Shown here in pieces: positions 18,160-27,475 of a stretch of 64,000 nt of DNA; the first letter of the stretch is position 1, and each line of letters opens with the position of its first letter. The position numbers were made by a program, and so were the translations under genes. The stretch lies in NCBI RefSeq assembly GCF_014696225.1, contig NZ_JACJPV010000011.1, positions 1 through 64,000 on the forward strand. The letters are read 5' to 3'. The stretch comes from Anabaena sp. FACHB-1237 (lineage in GTDB: Bacteria > Cyanobacteriota > Cyanobacteriia > Cyanobacteriales > Nostocaceae). A model generated the notes under the pieces. That model was not told the origin of the DNA. It saw nothing but the letters and a program-made list of their open reading frames with translations, and ran no database searches.

Positions 18160-18207
18160 ATAAAATAGTATAAATTAATATATACTTAGCAAATTTAGCA
18201 AATCACA

Positions 18208-18315
18208 TACAGCAGTTTCGGTTATGATGAGGTACAGATGTTAATGATAAAACCCTTGTAACACAGGCATCTTGCTGTGTTCATAGTGTACCTCATGTAG
18301 ATGGAATGTGCTGTA
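18208..18315. mobile_element. Family B element with TA target duplication
   Basis: The ends are TA-CAGCAGTTTCGG and GGAATGTGCTG-TA. GATGAGGTACAGATG and CACTATGAACAC-like segments lie inside. Imperfect terminal inverted repeats of about 27 bp (both ending in GAGGTAC) and a flanking TA on each side indicate insertion by a TA-targeting (IS630/Tc1-mariner type) transposase in trans. Confidence 0.85.
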
Positions 18316-18366
18316 TAATGATTAATAGATTCATCAGTGGCACTTGCAAATATTGCAGATACAAAT

Positions 18367-19042
18367 ATGGTACAACAACTTACACCACACACAAAATCAG
18401 AAATCATCTACCCTAATAGTGACGGAAAACCAATGGCAGATAATACCAAACAATATCAATGGATAGTCAAAATTAAAGAAAATTTATAAATACTCTTCGC
18501 ATCAGACAATAATGTATTTATTGCTGGTGATTTACTGTGGTATCCTGTGGAGGGAAGTGTACAAATTTGTCAAGTGCCAGATGTATGGTTGTGTTTAGTA
18601 GAGAAAAAGGTGATAGAGGTTCTTATAAACAATGGCAAGAAAATAATATTGCACCCCAGGTAGTTTTTGAAATTCTATCTCCAGGAAACCGCACTAAAGA
18701 AATGGCTAAAAAAATACTATTCTATCAAAGATATGGAGTAGAGGAATATTATATTTACAATCCTGATACTATAGAATTAAGGGGATTTATGTTGGTGGAA
18801 AATTGGTTTGAAGCAATTGAAGAAATCAATAATTGGGTAAGTCCACGGTGAGGAATACGGTTTGAATTAACATCAGATAATTTAGAAGATGAATTAAAAA
18901 TCTATTACCCTGATGGTAGTAAATTTCTCACATCTATTGAATTGAGTTAAATCAACAATTGCAAAAAGAACGTCAAAATTATCAAGACTTATTAGCAAAA
19001 TTAGAAGCTAAAGCAATTGATATAAATAGTGTGCAAAACTTA
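18367..19042 (+). pseudogene. Decayed Uma2-family (DUF820) nuclease-like gene
   Basis: Across two frames the region reads as a Uma2 protein: VFIAGDLLWYPVEGS, VVFSREKGDRGSYKQWQEN, QVVFEILSPGNRTKEMAKKI, GVEEYYIYNPDTIEL, NNWVSPR, and a C-terminal coiled tail (QKERQNYQDLLAKLEAKAI). It is broken by an in-frame stop at about 18487, a one-base deletion near 18582 and a stop at about 18849. Uma2 proteins have a PD-(D/E)XK-like fold and are very numerous in cyanobacteria. Confidence 0.9.
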
Positions 19043-19079
19043 GATCCCCGACTTCTTAAAGTTAAAGAAGTCGGGAATC
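19043..19079. repeat. GATCCCCGACTTCTT-family hairpin, imperfect copy
   Basis: GATCCCCGACTTCTT pairs with AAGAAGTCGGGAATC around a 7-base loop. It sits at the end of the Uma2 fossil and is a degraded member of the family at 1370 and 49263. Confidence 0.7.
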
Positions 19080-19230
19080 TGAAGAAGACGTAGACTATGC
19101 TATAGTTTTAATTATGGAATTAATTAGAAACTATACAAGATAGTTCCGAGAACTTTAATTCTTGTGTAGAGTCTTGTTCAATGATAGACTAACTCAAGAT
19201 AAAATCAAAATTTCAGGAGGTGCGGTAGTG

Positions 19231-20493
19231 ATGATCCAAAGTCCAGTTGAACAGCCGACAATGGCCTCAAACATCCCCTTTGATGCAGAGAACTTTAATC
19301 AGGTTGTCATGTCCACTTATGGACGCTTTCCCATAGCTTTAGAACGGGGTTTAGGCTGTCGTGTTTGGGATACCCAAGGTAAGGAATATCTGGACTTTGT
19401 GGCCGGAATTGCTACTTGTACTTTAGGACACGCCCATCCAGTGATGGTAGAGGCTGTAACTAGACAAATTCAGAAACTTCATCATGTATCTAATTTGTAC
19501 TATATTCCCGAACAGGGTGAATTAGCAAAATGGATTGTTGATCATTCCTGTGGCGATCGCGTATTCTTTTGTAATTCAGGTGCAGAAGCTAATGAAGCTG
19601 CTATTAAACTTGCCCGTAAATATGGCCATACGGTTTTAGAAATTGCTAACCCCATTATATTAACAGCCCATTCTAGCTTTCATGGACGCACCTTAGCTAC
19701 GGTGACGGCCACAGGACAACCTAAATATCAAAAACACTTTGATCCCCTAGTTCCTGGATTTCATTATGTACCTTATAATGATATAAGAGCGGTGGAAGCT
19801 GCTGTAACTGAATTAGATGAAGGTAATTATCGCGTTGCTGCTATTTTAATTGAAACATTGCAAGGGGAAGGTGGAGTTAAACCAGGGGAATTAGCCTATT
19901 TTAAACGGTTACGAGAGATTTGTAACGAAACCGGCATTTTATTAATCTTTGATGAAGTGCAAGTGGGAATGGGGCGTACAGGTAAATTATGGGGTTATGA
20001 AAATTTGGGCGTAGAACCAGATATTTTCACCAGTGCTAAAGGTTTAGGAGGTGGCATCCCCATTGGTGCGATGATTAGTAAAAAATTCTGTGATGTTTTT
20101 GCCCCTGGAGAACACGCTAGTACCTTTGGTGGTAATCCTTTTGTGTGTGGTGTAGCTTTAAGTGTTTGTGAAGCGTTAGAAAAATACAATATTCTTCAAA
20201 ATGTACAGGAACAAGGATCTCATCTAAGAGAAGGTTTAAAAGCGATCGCTCGTAAATATCCTCAACATATTGGTCAAGTACGCGGTTGGGGTTTAATCAA
20301 TGGTATGGAACTTCAGGCCGATATTCCTCTCACTGCGGCTGAAGTTGTCCAAGCAGCTATGGCAGAAGGTTTATTACTTGTTCCTGCTGGTGCGAAAGTT
20401 GTGAGATTTGTTCCTCCTTTGATTGTCACAGAAACAGATATTAATCAAGCATTACAATCTGTAGAACGGGTATTGGCTAAACTTACTGCCTAA
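19231..20493 (+). CDS. argD: Acetylornithine aminotransferase
   Basis: This 420-residue PLP-dependent class-III aminotransferase has CNSGAEANEAAIKLARK, the substrate-binding FHGRTLATVTATGQPKYQ, the PLP Asp in LLIFDEVQVGMGRTGKLW and the Schiff-base Lys in TSAKGLGGGIPIGAM. It makes N-acetylornithine in arginine synthesis. The ATG at 19231 is chosen because AGGAGG lies at 19215-19220 at suitable spacing; a GTG one codon upstream is also possible. The gene is monocistronic, with a strong hairpin after it. Confidence 0.96.
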   Translation: MIQSPVEQPTMASNIPFDAENFNQVVMSTYGRFPIALERGLGCRVWDTQGKEYLDFVAGIATCTLGHAHPVMVEAVTRQIQKLHHVSNLYYIPEQGELAKWIVDHSCGDRVFFCNSGAEANEAAIKLARKYGHTVLEIANPIILTAHSSFHGRTLATVTATGQPKYQKHFDPLVPGFHYVPYNDIRAVEAAVTELDEGNYRVAAILIETLQGEGGVKPGELAYFKRLREICNETGILLIFDEVQVGMGRTGKLWGYENLGVEPDIFTSAKGLGGGIPIGAMISKKFCDVFAPGEHASTFGGNPFVCGVALSVCEALEKYNILQNVQEQGSHLREGLKAIARKYPQHIGQVRGWGLINGMELQADIPLTAAEVVQAAMAEGLLLVPAGAKVVRFVPPLIVTETDINQALQSVERVLAKLTA

Positions 20494-20536
20494 TTTGTTG
20501 GGTTGAGGAACGAAACCTAACATTTGCAGTGGTTTG

Positions 20537-20561
20537 TTGGGTTAAACAAAGTTTAACCCAA
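20537..20561. terminator. Intrinsic terminator-like hairpin after argD
   Basis: TTGGGTTAAAC and GTTTAACCCAA make an 11-bp perfect stem with a 3-base loop. It lies between the convergent argD and VWA genes, so it may serve both. Confidence 0.75.
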
Positions 20562-20579
20562 CCTTGTATCTATCACCTA

Positions 20580-21857
20580 TTACTGCAATACTGTTTTAGA
20601 TGCAATTCTGGTTTTCTTCAATTCACTTTCGGTCAAGTCTTTTCCTGCTTGTAACTGCGTTGCGGATAATTGCAAGATGGTAGCTGCTTTAGTATCACCA
20701 ATTTGTAAGGCTGTATCGGCTGCTGTTTGTAACATTGTACCAGCACCGAGGCGATCGCCTATTTCTAGTTTTGCCTCTGCTATTTGGGTTTGTCGGTATT
20801 TTGCCAGTAACAATACATACTTTAATACCTCCTCATTGACTGCTGGAGAATAATTACTCATAACATTGACTGATATGGGTATCAAAGGAGAAAATAATCT
20901 TTCTTGATTTGTCCCTGGATCGTCGTAGCGAATTTGAATATGTCCAATAACTTGATTACCTTCTGGTAATTTACCAATATAAATATTTGCTAATACTACC
21001 TTTTCTATATCTTGCATTAAGTCACCTAAACGAATAACTAAACTACCATTAGCTTCCGTTTCTACAGGAATTTCTACAGTATCCGGTAAAACTTGAGCGA
21101 TAGGTTTAAGTTCCGCTAAACGTACTGAGGGAATGAAAGATAATAGTAAATAGGCATTAGTCAAACCTACAGACTGAATACGGCGAAATAACCGTGAAAA
21201 TTGGCTAATTATCTGTTCTGGATATTCAATATAGGTTAATGTTCCTCCAGCAATATCGGCAATTTTTTCTAACAGGTTTTGATTCCAGTTATTACCAAAG
21301 CCTAAAGTGTTGATGGTCAGATTCAGTTTAGCAGCTTTTTTAGCCAGTACTACACAGCGTTTATTGTCGTTTGGTCCTATTTGCCATTTCCATAATTTTA
21401 AACCCTGATCTCCGTGGCCATCAGTGAGTAAAAAGACTTGAGACACTGCTCCCTTTGTTCCTTTGAGAAGTTCTGTAATCCCTAATGATAGACCTTCTGC
21501 GATTACAGTGCCTCCAGAAGCCTTAATTTTCTGCCTGAGAGTAGTTTTGATGGTTTTGGTATCTGTAACGATTTGATTAGGGATAATGACTTCAGGAAGG
21601 TTCGCAAAAGCAATAATTGAGAGGCGATCGCCTGGTTTTAGATAATCCAATAATTGTTCTACTGCTTGGATAACTTTATTCAGGGGTTCACCTTCCATAG
21701 AACCGCTTTTATCAAGTATTAAAGCGATATTTAATGGTAGTGATGCTTCTGAATTAGTTGGAATAGCGGAAATAGAAAGAGAAAGTTGACGCTGATTAAT
21801 TGTTTGGGCAGCATCAACATTAATATCATTGAATGATGATTTGGTGTGAACTTTCAT
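20580..21857 (-). CDS. von Willebrand factor A domain protein, copy 1
   Basis: This 425-residue protein has a VWA domain whose MIDAS metal site is seen as LILDKSGSMEG, with the later Thr/Asp positions in SGGTVIAEGLSLGI and FLLTDGHGDQG. An all-beta region (SIIAFANLPEV...LANIYIGKLPEG) and a helical C-terminus with TMLQTAADTALQIGDTKAAT follow. There is no signal peptide. It is homologous over its full length to the next gene upstream, 6 bp away, so the pair is a tandem duplication in one operon. The function is unknown; VWA proteins bind partners in a metal-dependent way. Confidence 0.9.
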   Translation of the reverse strand: MKVHTKSSFNDINVDAAQTINQRQLSLSISAIPTNSEASLPLNIALILDKSGSMEGEPLNKVIQAVEQLLDYLKPGDRLSIIAFANLPEVIIPNQIVTDTKTIKTTLRQKIKASGGTVIAEGLSLGITELLKGTKGAVSQVFLLTDGHGDQGLKLWKWQIGPNDNKRCVVLAKKAAKLNLTINTLGFGNNWNQNLLEKIADIAGGTLTYIEYPEQIISQFSRLFRRIQSVGLTNAYLLLSFIPSVRLAELKPIAQVLPDTVEIPVETEANGSLVIRLGDLMQDIEKVVLANIYIGKLPEGNQVIGHIQIRYDDPGTNQERLFSPLIPISVNVMSNYSPAVNEEVLKYVLLLAKYRQTQIAEAKLEIGDRLGAGTMLQTAADTALQIGDTKAATILQLSATQLQAGKDLTESELKKTRIASKTVLQ

Positions 21858-21863
21858 GAAGGA

Positions 21864-23111
21864 TCATTGTAACACAGTTTTGGAGACAATTCTGGTTTTC
21901 TTGCGATCGCTTTCTGATAATTCTTCTCCAGCTTGCAGTTGTGTAGCCGAAGTTTGTAGAACTGTGGCCGCACTCTTATCTCCCATTTGTAAAGCTGTTT
22001 TCGCCGCAGTTTGTAACATTGTGGCCGCACCTGCGCGATCGCCCTGTTGTAATTTAGTTTCTGCTAATTGAGTTTGGCGATATTTAGCTAAAGCTAATAC
22101 AGACTGTTGTACGTGGGGACTTAGTAATGGTGTATAGGTAGATGTAGCTTCAATATAAACTGGACTAGGAGTAGAATATAACCCAGTTTTATTTTGGGAT
22201 GGATCATCATAGCGAATTTGAACATTAGCGATCGCTTGTTTGCCTTCTGGCAACTGTCCTAAATAAATATTAACTAAAATTACCCGTTCTGCATCTTTCA
22301 TTAAATCACCTAATCTTACTCCTAACCGTCCATCAGGTTCTAATTGAAAAGGTAATTCAATGGTATCTGGAGAAACTTGGGCAATGGGTTTAAGTTTTGC
22401 TAAACTCACATTAGGCATGAGGGATAATAACAGATAAGCATTATTTAAACCGACAGTTTGCATTCTATTGAACAACCTACTAAATTCAGCGACGGCTTGA
22501 TCTGGTTTTTGGATGTAAGATAAAGTACCCAACCCAGCATCAGCAATCTTTTCTAAAACATCTTGATTCCAGTTATCACCAAATCCTAAAGTATTTAAGG
22601 TAAGATTATAACTAGCTGCTAAACGGGCAAATTTCAAACATCGTTCATTATCCCCATGTTCATTTTCGCCATCTGTCAATAAAAATGCTTGAGAAATAGT
22701 ATCATTTTTACCCTTGGCTAACTCTTCAATACCTAAACGTAAACCATCATCAATGGAAGTACCACCATCAGCAGTTAATGTGTTTATTTGCTGTTTAATA
22801 CCAAAGCGATCTTGATCTGCGATTAATTGGTTAGGGACTAAGACTTTAGCACGGTGATCAAAGACGACTATACTAATTCTATCTTGGGGATTTAAACGGT
22901 CTATAAGTAAACAAGCGGCAGTTTTCACAGTTTCCAGCGATCGTCCATTCATAGAACCGCTATGATCTAAGATTAAGCATAAATTGAGAGGAATTGAGCG
23001 ATCAATAATTTCACCAGCAGCAGACACAGAAAGCTGTAATTGGCGTTGAGTGCTAGTTTGACTTGCATCAATATGAGCGTCACTCAGAGCCATTTGTAAA
23101 TTAATCTTCAT
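21864..23111 (-). CDS. von Willebrand factor A domain protein, copy 2
   Basis: This is the 415-residue paralogue of the adjacent gene. It has the MIDAS motif LILDHSGSMNG, GGTSIDDGLRLGI and FLLTDGENEHGDN, and the same C-terminal helix repeat TMLQTAAKTALQMGDKSAAT. The ATG at 23111 (MKINLQMALSDAHIDASQ) is preferred over one 15 bp upstream because it aligns with the start of copy 1. Copy 1 has an insertion of about ten residues (GLKLWKWQIGPND) that this one lacks. It is the first gene of the two-gene unit. Confidence 0.9.
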   Translation of the reverse strand: MKINLQMALSDAHIDASQTSTQRQLQLSVSAAGEIIDRSIPLNLCLILDHSGSMNGRSLETVKTAACLLIDRLNPQDRISIVVFDHRAKVLVPNQLIADQDRFGIKQQINTLTADGGTSIDDGLRLGIEELAKGKNDTISQAFLLTDGENEHGDNERCLKFARLAASYNLTLNTLGFGDNWNQDVLEKIADAGLGTLSYIQKPDQAVAEFSRLFNRMQTVGLNNAYLLLSLMPNVSLAKLKPIAQVSPDTIELPFQLEPDGRLGVRLGDLMKDAERVILVNIYLGQLPEGKQAIANVQIRYDDPSQNKTGLYSTPSPVYIEATSTYTPLLSPHVQQSVLALAKYRQTQLAETKLQQGDRAGAATMLQTAAKTALQMGDKSAATVLQTSATQLQAGEELSESDRKKTRIVSKTVLQ

Positions 23112-23241
23112 AATTGTCCTATCCAAATCTTGACATAGTTATTGTACAAATAACTTCAAATTGTATCTTCTGCACTTCGGAAATTGGTTTAATAGTTGCA
23201 AAGTGTAATTTTAGCGTGTTTAAGTATATTTAATAAACAGT

Positions 23242-23350
23242 CAGAATCACGGATGATACGGATTAAAGGATTTCACGGATTAAGTGATCTGTTATAGTAA
23301 TAGATCACTTAATCCGTGCAATCTGTGTAATCCGTTTAATCCGCGTTCAG
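23242..23350. repeat. Structured CGGATT repeat unit, left of the GxxExxY gene
   Basis: The unit contains ATACGGATTAAAGGATTTCA and ends TAATCCGTTTAATCCGCG. Its core is a perfect 17-bp stem, 23274-23290 with 23302-23318 (CACGGATTAAGTGATCT and complement), around an 11-base loop, flanked by further imperfect inverted repeats of CGGATT. The same unit recurs on the other side of the gene. Confidence 0.9.
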
Positions 23351-23354
23351 ATGT

Positions 23355-23732
23355 TTATGTTTGTATTAGTCTTTTAAATTCTAGGCTTTTACCTCCAAAA
23401 TTAATCAATAATCCAACTTCTAATTTATATACTTTGAGATAATTTAATGCTTGGGCAAAGTGGACATCTTCTAGTTGTTTGGTGGCTTTTAATTCGACTA
23501 ATATTTTTTCTTCTACTACAAAATCAGCGCGGCGTGTTCCAATAGGTTCGGATAAGTTTTTGTAATAGATTTGTTGTTCAATTTCTCTAGCAAAATTTAG
23601 GCCTGCTTGATGAAGTTCGTAGGCTAGGGCGCGTTGATAAATTACTTCTTGAAAGCCGTTACCTAGAAATTTATGGACTTCAAAGGATGCACCGATTATT
23701 TTTTTGGTAATGTGTTCGTATTTTAAACTCAT
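23355..23732 (-). CDS. GxxExxY protein, PD-(D/E)XK nuclease-like
   Basis: The 125-residue protein has the diagnostic G-x-x-E-x-x-Y (GNGFQEVIYQRAL) near residue 25 and a nuclease-fold signature, RADFVVEEKILVELKAT, that supplies the Asp and E-x-K of a PD-(D/E)XK site. The ending, LLINFGGKSLEFKRLI, is standard for the family. The biological role of the family is not established. Here the gene lies 4 bp from a hairpin repeat unit on one side and about 4 bp from an array of the same repeats on the other, an association worth attention. Confidence 0.92.
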   Translation of the reverse strand: MSLKYEHITKKIIGASFEVHKFLGNGFQEVIYQRALAYELHQAGLNFAREIEQQIYYKNLSEPIGTRRADFVVEEKILVELKATKQLEDVHFAQALNYLKVYKLEVGLLINFGGKSLEFKRLIQT

Positions 23733-23735
23733 AGA

Positions 23736-24095
23736 GGATCACGGATTATATGGATTAAAGGATTTCACGGATTTTATTTATCTGTTACTATAACAGATCA
23801 CTTAATCCGGATCACGGATTATACGGATTAAAGGATTTCACGGATTTTAATTGTCTGTTACGATAACAGATCACTTAATCCGGATCACGGATTATACAGA
23901 TTAAAGGATTTCACGGATTTTAATTGTCTGTTACGATAAAAGATCACTTATACTATAACAGATCACTTAATCCGTGCAATCGGTGTAATCGGCTTAATCC
24001 GCGTTCAGGATTTTATTTATCTGTTAGTGTAACAGATAACCTAATCCGCGCAATCTGTTTAATCCGTCTAATCCGTGTTCAGGATTTTATTTATC
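23736..24095. repeat. Array of CGGATT hairpin repeats, right of the GxxExxY gene
   Basis: A 73-bp unit starting GGATCACGGATTATACGG begins at 23736, 23809 and 23882, each carrying the stem TCTGTTAC/GATAACAGA-like pair and GATCACTTAATCC. The array ends in two shorter units with AATCCGCG and GTTCAGGATTTTATTTATCT. The final unit has the same AATCCGTGCAATC...CGCGTTCAG tail as the unit left of the gene. Confidence 0.9.
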
Positions 24096-24271
24096 TGTTA
24101 GTGCTTTTACTCAAATCTCATTAGAGGATATTTATAATTGGTTTACCCATTGTTGTTACTGTACCTCACTAGACTGAGAAAGGCTATATCATTTAGTCTT
24201 TCCTTGTAAAGAGAGTAAGTCTAGCAAGTGTGTAACTAACCAGCTTTAAAAATTACACAGATAAATTCTCA

Positions 24272-24890
24272 TTACATTCCCATTTGCACTCTACGCTGTT
24301 GAAGAATAGATAAAAATAATGTTTGATCTTTTCGCCACATACTTTTCAACTCCTCACTATAACCAGCTATTACCCAAGGAACACGCTCAATAATTTCCAC
24401 AAGAATTGTCTGAACTTCCTCCTCCTTCGCTGACACTTCTAAAGTTTTCCCACCTTTATCCATTACCACAGCAGCATAAGTTTTACCAGTGGGAATACCA
24501 TTAGTACGATGTTGAGTAATTTTGGCATAAACCCAAGCAATTTCTTGTAACTTAAATAACTCCACATTATAGATATTTTTCTGAATTAACCAACCAGCAG
24601 TAATAATTAAATTTTCTCCTGATCTAAAATTATTCATACCATTAGCTACTTGGGAATTAATTTGATTAACAAGAACATCAAAATCACCAAAATTAGCTTT
24701 GAATTTCTGTTAATTCCATCGCTGTAATCGGAAACGGTCCAAAAATGAAATTATACCAATATCTTGCCCCAAACAAAAATATAGCCACAGTAACTAATAA
24801 TAAACCGATATTACTAATGAAAATATTGCGATCGCATCTTTTCATTTGTTCTTGAATAAAGTGATTATTTTCAGCAAAATTACTATTCAT
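24272..24890 (-). pseudogene. Frameshifted single-span membrane protein of unknown function
   Basis: Two frames join into one protein of about 205 residues. The first part (from 24890) has a polar start, a transmembrane helix (ISNIGLLLVTVAIFLFGARY) and ends ELTEIQS at a stop near 24693. One base later the next frame continues without break as ANFGDFDVLVNQINSQ into GENLIITAGWLIQKN and ends QQRRVQMGM at 24272. A single extra A in the CAAAGCT stretch near 24693 explains the break. It could be a recent mutation, a sequencing error or a programmed shift. The family is not recognised. Confidence 0.65.
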
Positions 24891-25260
24891 AATTACAAAG
24901 AAAATTGTTGATTGTTTAGTTTGTACTTCCGGTAGAAAATACTAAAAAATTAACTTGTAACATTAGGAACAACAATTAATACGCAGCCAAATCCAGAGAA
25001 TTATCTCAAATTTAGAAATTCCGAAAAAATAGCTAATAAAAACAGCTAATTTTAATAAATTTTTTAGACTTGACTGAATTACACACTCTAACCGTAATTG
25101 GATTTTGACAGCTATCTAATCCATAAACATCACGAGATCATCCTATCATATAGGTAATAAAAACCACCACTTACATCAAAATTTGTTACAAATCTATAAT
25201 CTACAATCAAGATCGGTAAAATAGACAAAAATATAAACCAAAATATTAATTGTTCAGTTA

Positions 25261-25342
25261 TACAGCACATTCCATTTAGATGCTCGCACTACAAAAGTTC
25301 TATCATTAACATCTGTACCTCAAAATAACGGAAACTGCTGTA
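25261..25342 (-). mobile_element. Family B element, inverted and internally deleted
   Basis: The ends TA-CAGCACATTCCAT and CGGAAACTGCTG-TA are the family B terminal repeats in reverse orientation, with TA on both sides. The interior is about 25 bp shorter than in the copy at 18208. Confidence 0.8.
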
Positions 25343-25358
25343 ATTGAAATAAATTAAA

Positions 25359-25389
25359 GATCCCCAAATTCTCTAAGAATTTGGGGATC
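25359..25389. repeat. Hairpin GATCCCCAAATTCT family member
   Basis: GATCCCCAAATTCT pairs with AGAATTTGGGGATC in a 31-nt palindrome, the same architecture as the hairpin at 1370 but with a different central stem, consistent with compensatory change. Confidence 0.75.
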
Positions 25390-25758
25390 TCACCTGTAGT
25401 TAAATATACTATAACACACTCCTGTTCCAATTGCTTAAAATCTTACCAAAACTTTACCACCGTTGCAAACGGATTAGTTTTAAATATCTTGATTATAACA
25501 TCTAAATATACATTTAAATATACATCTAAATATATATGGGGCTAAACCTTACCACGCGTAACCTAATTGTAGTACAAACTCAGAAATTTGCCAAGGAGTA
25601 ATTAACGATTAAATTTATGTTACATAAATGGTGTAGCTGCTCAGATTGCAGTTAAGATTAATTGAGTAATGGCTGGACTGAGGGTAAATTTTAGATAATA
25701 CATATCAAAAACATCTCAAAATTTACATCTCAATCACCCACATTATCAGTACAAATTA

Positions 25759-26130
25759 ATGTTTGATATTATGTTTGATTCAATTTTTCATTGTCATTCC
25801 TTAGCTGAATTTTCCCGGATGAATTGTGTGGGAATTTGCGCGTTTCTTGTTCCAGCAAATATAGTGGCTACTTTAGCAACTATTACCTTAACTGTTGTTA
25901 ACCGTCCGCTATATCAAGTATGGTTATCTGTAATGTTTACTGGTATGTTTGCTACATTAATGTTACTTCATGTTTATAGTTGGTTGATGATTGGGGTAAT
26001 TATGATACCAACTTATATTTTACTATCTTTAGCCATTAGTTGTTTATTGATTAATTTAGCTGCAATTATTTGGAGAAAAGAGATTTTACAATTTGTTTAT
26101 TTTCGGCAATTTAATTATTTTCTGAAATAA
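25759..26130 (+). CDS. Small integral membrane protein of unknown function
   Basis: The protein has 123 residues with three hydrophobic helices: GICAFLVPANIVATLATITL, VWLSVMFTGMFATLMLL and YILLSLAISCLLINLAAIIW. The basic C-terminus is probably cytoplasmic. An ATG four codons downstream is an alternative start. No family is recognised. It stands alone with a long AT-rich upstream region. Confidence 0.65.
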   Translation: MFDIMFDSIFHCHSLAEFSRMNCVGICAFLVPANIVATLATITLTVVNRPLYQVWLSVMFTGMFATLMLLHVYSWLMIGVIMIPTYILLSLAISCLLINLAAIIWRKEILQFVYFRQFNYFLK

Positions 26131-26247
26131 TTAGCTAATTGGTCATTGGTAATTAATAATTGGTAATATTTTCCATAATGGTGCGTTACGAGGACAGCTA
26201 ACGCACCCTACTGGTTATTGCTTGTTATTTAAGGCTTGATGGAAAAA

Positions 26248-26354
26248 TATAGCAGTTTCCGTTATTATGAGGTACGTATGTTAATCATAAAACCCTTGTA
26301 ACACAGGCATCTTGCCTGTTCCTAGTGTACCTCATGTAGATGGAATGTGCTGTA
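26248..26354. mobile_element. Family B element with TA flanks
   Basis: The copy has AGCAGTTTCCGTTATTATGA at the left and GTAGATGGAATGTGCTG at the right. It includes the intact internal site GTTCCTAGTGTACCTC, which is the empty-site reference for the nested insertion at 43504. Confidence 0.85.
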
Positions 26355-26619
26355 TATCATAATCAGCACTCAATTAATGCTAAAAAATCGTTACAATTAC
26401 ATGGACACAAAAATCATTATTCTGATGCTCAAAAACTTTGCTACACAAGATTTTTGAGCATTTTTAGTACAAATGAATGGAGGGAAGTTCAGTTATACAA
26501 GTTAAATGCATAACATTTTATAACAAATGCATAATTAATAAATTCAAAGTGGTGTAAGCATCTTGCTTGAATAGCTAATAAATAAAAACAAATAAAAAAT
26601 AGAAACTATCAGATTATGA

Positions 26620-26639
26620 GGTGGGCATTAATACCCACC
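26620..26639 (-). terminator. Hairpin terminator downstream of hli
   Basis: GGTGGGCATT and AATACCCACC form a stem with a minimal loop 14 bp beyond the stop of the hli gene. A short T run follows on the + strand, so it may act in both directions. Confidence 0.65.
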
Positions 26640-26653
26640 TTTTGTTTAACTAA

Positions 26654-26836
26654 TTACATAATGCCCCAAAAGTGCAGGAAGCCTTGATTAGAAAACAACT
26701 CAATTAAAATGGCTGCTAAAAAACCTACCATAGCCAAACGGCCATTCCAGATTTCAGCTTGAGGTGTAAAACCCCAGCGCCAAGCGTTACGATCTTCCAC
26801 TACGTTTGTAATAGTAGTTTGTGTTGTATTGGTCAT
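26654..26836 (-). CDS. hli: High-light-inducible protein (Hli/Scp, CAB-like)
   Basis: Starting at the ATG at 26836 gives 60 residues with one membrane helix containing the chlorophyll-binding motif [18 protein letters not shown], preceded by [10 protein letters not shown]. This is the one-helix relative of plant light-harvesting proteins, which protects photosystem II and chlorophyll-synthesis complexes under high light. An in-frame start 15 bp further upstream is less typical. Confidence 0.96.
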   Translation of the reverse strand: MTNTTQTTITNVVEDRNAWRWGFTPQAEIWNGRLAMVGFLAAILIELFSNQGFLHFWGIM

Positions 26837-27034
26837 GATTCGCACTCCCAAATAGATTTACTAAATTTTCTTACTTTATGTAAATTAATATAACATTATT
26901 TAATGTTAAAAACCTTAGCCCAGGGGTTAATTAATGACTTGTAACTAACCAAACAATATATTATTGATACTATTCACAAAATAGTACAAGGTGTTGATAT
27001 CTTTGGGTTTTTGATATTAAAACAATATAAAAGC

Positions 27035-27475
27035 ATGGAATTAATTACAGAAAGGTTAGAATCTTTAAAAGCAGGAACTATCAGTAGTTTATCTCTAGGT
27101 GTGATTTTTATTATCACTACCTTGGTTAATTCTTTATTGTTAAGCAAGTATTGGTCTATACTTACCTATCCATCTACTACTATTGTGAATTTACCAATAG
27201 TTTTAAGTGGTGTAATTGCTGGTTTTTCAGGGTTTTTGTTTGGTGTAACTTACCGCTATATTATTCGTAATGATACTAACCCTCATCTGAGAACTGGCGC
27301 TGTTTGGGCTTTTGGTTTAATACGTGGATTAACCCAAATAGAATTAGGTTGGAATAATAGTGAGGTGATTTTACCCTACTTAATAATGGCTGGAGAAAGT
27401 ATATTATGGTTCGCTTTTGCAGGGTTTATTCTCAATTTGGCGATTTTACACGGTTGGCTAAAGTCCTTTTCTTAG
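27035..27475 (+). CDS. Conserved membrane protein of unknown function
   Basis: From the ATG at 27035 the protein has 146 residues and four hydrophobic segments (SLSLGVIFIITTLVNSLLL, NLPIVLSGVIAGFSGFLFGV, a middle one around TGAVWAFGLIRGL, and SILWFAFAGFILNLAIL). It resembles small cyanobacterial membrane proteins with no assigned role. The stop codon lies within the first copy of a 70-bp tandem repeat, so the C-terminus may have been set by the repeat. Confidence 0.65.
   Translation: MELITERLESLKAGTISSLSLGVIFIITTLVNSLLLSKYWSILTYPSTTIVNLPIVLSGVIAGFSGFLFGVTYRYIIRNDTNPHLRTGAVWAFGLIRGLTQIELGWNNSEVILPYLIMAGESILWFAFAGFILNLAILHGWLKSFS

Larger units (their letters stand above)
24891..25758. other. 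868-bp gene-free region
   Basis: No credible coding frame is present. It holds an inverted family B element (25261-25342), a hairpin (25359-25389) and a run of imperfect AAATATACATCT repeats at about 25500-25540. The rest is AT-rich. Confidence 0.6.

Noticed and set aside
23924..24124. A 66-codon frame rich in N, R and L
   Set aside because: It lies wholly within the CGGATT repeat array and is low-complexity.
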